Assembly (NCBI GenBank): GCA_002898915.1
Contig: BEHO01000046.1
Coordinates: 1-7,553 of the forward strand
DNA length: 7,553 nt
Reading direction: 5' to 3'
Source: a bacterium HR12
GTDB taxonomy: Bacteria; Actinomycetota; UBA4738; HRBIN12
Positions 5,842 to 7,553 of this stretch are shown one piece after another (positions within the stretch are counted from its first letter, which is position 1; the number at the start of each line of letters is the position of its first letter). Below the pieces are notes generated by a model that saw nothing but the letters and a program-made list of their open reading frames with translations, did not search any database and was not told where the DNA came from. A program made the translations under genes and the position numbers.

Positions 5842-6857
5842 GGGTCCACGGGCTCGGCGAAGACGTGCCGGTACAGGGTCGCGGGGTCGGGGTCGGGGGC
5901 CGCCCAGGCCTCGTCGATCCGCCGCTCCACGTCCTCCTTGATCTCGGCGGCGATCTGCTCCGGGTCCGAGGCGGTGAGCACGCCGAGGTCGAGGAGGACG
6001 CGCTCGAACCGCCGGATGGGGTCGCGGCGCCGGGCCTCCTCCACCTCCTCGCGGCTGCGGTACGTGCGGTCGTCGTCGTCGGAGGTGTGGGGGAAGTAGC
6101 GGTACGTCTTGGCCTCGATGAGGGTGGGTCCCTCGCCGGCGCGGGCCCGGGCGACCGCCTCCTTCATCGCCGCGTAGCAGGCGAGCACGTCGTTGCCGTC
6201 GACGACGACGCCGGGGAAGCCGTAGGCGGCGGCTCGGTCGGCCACGTCCTCGATCGCCATCTGCTTGTTCTGCGCGACGGAGATCGCGTACCGGTTGTTC
6301 TCGCACACGAAGACCACCGGGAGGCGATGGATCCCCGCGAAGTTCAGGGCCTCGTGCCAGATCCCCTCGCTGGTCGCCCCCTCGCCGAACCAGGAGCCGA
6401 CGACGGCGTCCTCCCCCCGGTAGCGGATCGCGTAGGCGATCCCCACGGCGTGGGGGAGTTGGGAGGCGATGGGGGAGGAGTGCGAGATGATCCCGAGGCG
6501 CCGCGAGCCCCAGTGGTTCGGCATCTGCCGACCGCCCGAGCTCGGGTCGTCGGCCTTGGCGAACAGACCGAGGAAGATGTCGTACGGCGTCATCCCGGCC
6601 ACGAGGACGACGCCCACGTCGCGGTAGTAGGGGACCCAGACGTCCCGACCGCGCTCCAGGGCCCAGGCCGTTCCCACCTGGCACCCCTCGTGGCCGGAGA
6701 CGGGAACGACGAAGGGCGCCTTGCCCTGGCGGTTGAGACGGAAGGCGGCCTCGTCCACGAGACGGGCCGTGACCATCGTGCGGTACATGGAGCGGAGGTC
6801 GTCGGCGGAGAGGCCGAGCGCCTCGGGTGAGGTGCGGCGGGTCAGTCGCGTCGCCAC
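5838..6857 (-). CDS. bkdA: Branched-chain 2-oxoacid dehydrogenase E1 alpha subunit
   Basis: A 339-residue thiamine-diphosphate-binding subunit, partner of the following gene. The cofactor motif runs from GEG (158-160) to ENN (186-188). The GEG form in place of GDG is usual in branched-chain enzymes. GGRQMPNHWGS (108-118), HSSPIASQ (126-133) and the loop HTSDDDDRTYRSREEVEEA (257-275) align by eye with Bacillus BkdAA, which supports the substrate call. Length is typical. The GTG start at 6857 is preceded by AGGAG six bases upstream, the clearest ribosome binding site in the window; an ATG two bases upstream is in another frame. Products (isobutyryl-, isovaleryl- and 2-methylbutyryl-CoA) feed branched fatty-acid priming or Val/Leu/Ile breakdown; which applies cannot be told here. 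It is the first gene of the minus-strand cluster and is divergent from the ACP-acyltransferase gene. Confidence 0.93.
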   Translation of the reverse strand: MATRLTRRTSPEALGLSADDLRSMYRTMVTARLVDEAAFRLNRQGKAPFVVPVSGHEGCQVGTAWALERGRDVWVPYYRDVGVVLVAGMTPYDIFLGLFAKADDPSSGGRQMPNHWGSRRLGIISHSSPIASQLPHAVGIAYAIRYRGEDAVVGSWFGEGATSEGIWHEALNFAGIHRLPVVFVCENNRYAISVAQNKQMAIEDVADRAAAYGFPGVVVDGNDVLACYAAMKEAVARARAGEGPTLIEAKTYRYFPHTSDDDDRTYRSREEVEEARRRDPIRRFERVLLDLGVLTASDPEQIAAEIKEDVERRIDEAWAAPDPDPATLYRHVFAEPVDP

Positions 6858-6863
6858 ATCGCG

Positions 6864-6868
6864 CTCCT
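6864..6868 (-). promoter_or_regulatory. Ribosome binding site of bkdA (AGGAG)
   Basis: AGGAG lies six bases before GTG 6857. It fixes that codon as the start rather than the out-of-frame ATG overlapping it at 6859. Confidence 0.75.
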
Positions 6869-6878
6869 CAGGTTGCCG

Positions 6879-6884
6879 AGTCTA
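6879..6884 (-). promoter_or_regulatory. Candidate -10 box (TAGACT) of the bkdA cluster
   Basis: TAGACT fits the TANNNT form of actinobacterial housekeeping promoters. Initiation about seven bases downstream (near 6872) gives a leader of about 15 bases that just includes the AGGAG site. No -35 box is recognisable. Confidence 0.4.
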
Positions 6885-6908
6885 GCATCGAGTGCGCTTC
6901 CGGGAGCG

Positions 6909-6914
6909 TAGGCT
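6909..6914 (+). promoter_or_regulatory. Candidate -10 box (TAGGCT) of the ACP-acyltransferase gene
   Basis: TAGGCT ends eight bases before ATG 6923, the spacing expected for a leaderless transcript. No Shine-Dalgarno sequence precedes the ATG, which agrees with that reading. No -35 box is seen. Confidence 0.35.
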
Positions 6915-6922
6915 TGGGCCGG

Positions 6923-7553
6923 ATGGAGGGTGCGCGGCGCCGGGCGCTCGAGCTGGTGGCCGAGCTGGCGGGGGACGAGACCCTCACCGGGACCGAGGGG
7001 CCGGATGCCTCGAGACGCCTGGCGGACCTCGGGATCGACTCGCTGGCCGCGGCGGAGCTGGCGCTCGCGCTCGAGGAGGAGCTCGGGGTGGCCGTGGAGG
7101 CGCCCGCCCTGGACGGCGGGACCACCCTGGGGGAGCTGCTGCGGCTCACGGCCGAGGCGGAGCCGGGACCGTCCCCCGGGGGGCGCGGCGGCCTCCCCCG
7201 CGCCGTCGGTCGGCTCCAGGGGTTCGCCGACCTGCTCGGCGGGTGGGCGCTCCGCTGGTGGCTCGACCTCCGGGTCGAGGGCGCCGAGCACGTGCCCGCC
7301 CGGGGGGCGGCGATCGTGGCGATGAACCACGAGAGCGCGCTCGACATCCCGGTGGCGGCCGTCGCGTGCCCGAGGCGGATCACCTTCATGGCGAAGCGCG
7401 AGCTCTTCAGGGGGCCCTTCACGTCCTGGGCGCTCGAGCGTCTGGGCGGGTTCCGGGTGGAGCGCGAGCGGTACGACCTTCGGGCCGTGCGGATCGCCCT
7501 GGAGGTGCTGCGCCGGGGGGAGGTCCTCGGCATGTACCCCGGGGGGACCCGGG
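6923..7553 (+). CDS. Acyl carrier domain fused to PlsC-like acyltransferase, 3' end missing
   Basis: The frame is open from ATG 6923 to the window end (210 codons), so the C-terminus is unseen. Residues 1-77 are an acyl carrier protein domain: helical, acidic, with the phosphopantetheine site LGIDSL (S40). A Gly/Pro-rich linker (80-92) and a hydrophobic, Trp-rich segment (99-114) follow. From about residue 116 comes a lysophospholipid/glycerol-phosphate acyltransferase fold: motif I NHESALD with the catalytic H136-X4-D141, FMAKRELF (155-162), GGFRVERE (175-182) and motif III MYPGGTR (204-210). Motif III usually reads PEGTR; here Gly replaces Glu. PlsC-type enzymes transfer acyl chains from ACP or CoA to lysophosphatidate or related acceptors at the cytoplasmic face of the membrane. 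A tethered ACP could hold the acyl donor, but this is inference. The acceptor cannot be named. It is divergent from bkdA. Confidence 0.85.
   Translation, partial: MEGARRRALELVAELAGDETLTGTEGPDASRRLADLGIDSLAAAELALALEEELGVAVEAPALDGGTTLGELLRLTAEAEPGPSPGGRGGLPRAVGRLQGFADLLGGWALRWWLDLRVEGAEHVPARGAAIVAMNHESALDIPVAAVACPRRITFMAKRELFRGPFTSWALERLGGFRVERERYDLRAVRIALEVLRRGEVLGMYPGGTR

Noticed and set aside
1..7553. Mobile elements, tRNAs, CRISPR arrays, toxin-antitoxin or defence genes
   Set aside because: I looked on both strands and found no transposase or integrase motifs, terminal repeats, spaced direct repeats or tRNA-like cloverleafs. Base composition is uniform throughout.

Overview
The window is about 70% or more G+C and densely coded. 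It reads as chromosomal housekeeping DNA from a member of the Actinomycetota, probably an uncultured or deep-branching lineage. Three things point there: the lipoyl synthase carries the actinobacterial-looking stretch GVARDDLPDGG and ends in RSSYHAG; a C4 zinc-ribbon gene sits directly upstream of an RNase H gene, as in mycobacteria and streptomycetes; and TANNNT-type -10 boxes lie very close to start codons. Another high-GC phylum such as Chloroflexota cannot be excluded from sequence alone. I see no tRNA, CRISPR array, insertion sequence, phage gene or attachment site.

Left part (1-2045). The plus strand holds the 3' end of a zinc-ribbon protein gene and, two bases later, a stand-alone RNase HI-type gene. 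This converges, with a 53-base overlap, on a minus-strand gene for a lipoprotein of unknown function. The lipoprotein gene is divergent from the RNase P RNA gene (rnpB, plus strand), with only about 33 bases between the lipoprotein start codon and the 5' base of the RNA.

Middle part (2026-6857), all minus strand. In transcription order: branched-chain 2-oxoacid dehydrogenase E1 alpha (bkdA), E1 beta (bkdB, overlapping by GTGA), a membrane-anchored histidine kinase with two PAS domains, and lipoyl synthase (lipA). The last codons of lipA run into the 3' strand of rnpB helix P1. The E1 pair would decarboxylate branched 2-oxoacids and pass acyl groups to a lipoylated E2. LipA makes that lipoyl cofactor, but no E2 or E3 gene is in the window.

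Right part (6923-7553). Divergent from bkdA is the 5' part of a plus-strand gene that joins an acyl carrier protein domain (GIDSL) to a PlsC-like lysophospholipid acyltransferase domain (NHESALD). This is the most unusual gene here. It sits beside genes able to supply branched acyl groups, which makes a lipid-remodelling theme plausible but unproven. No wholly new system is evident.
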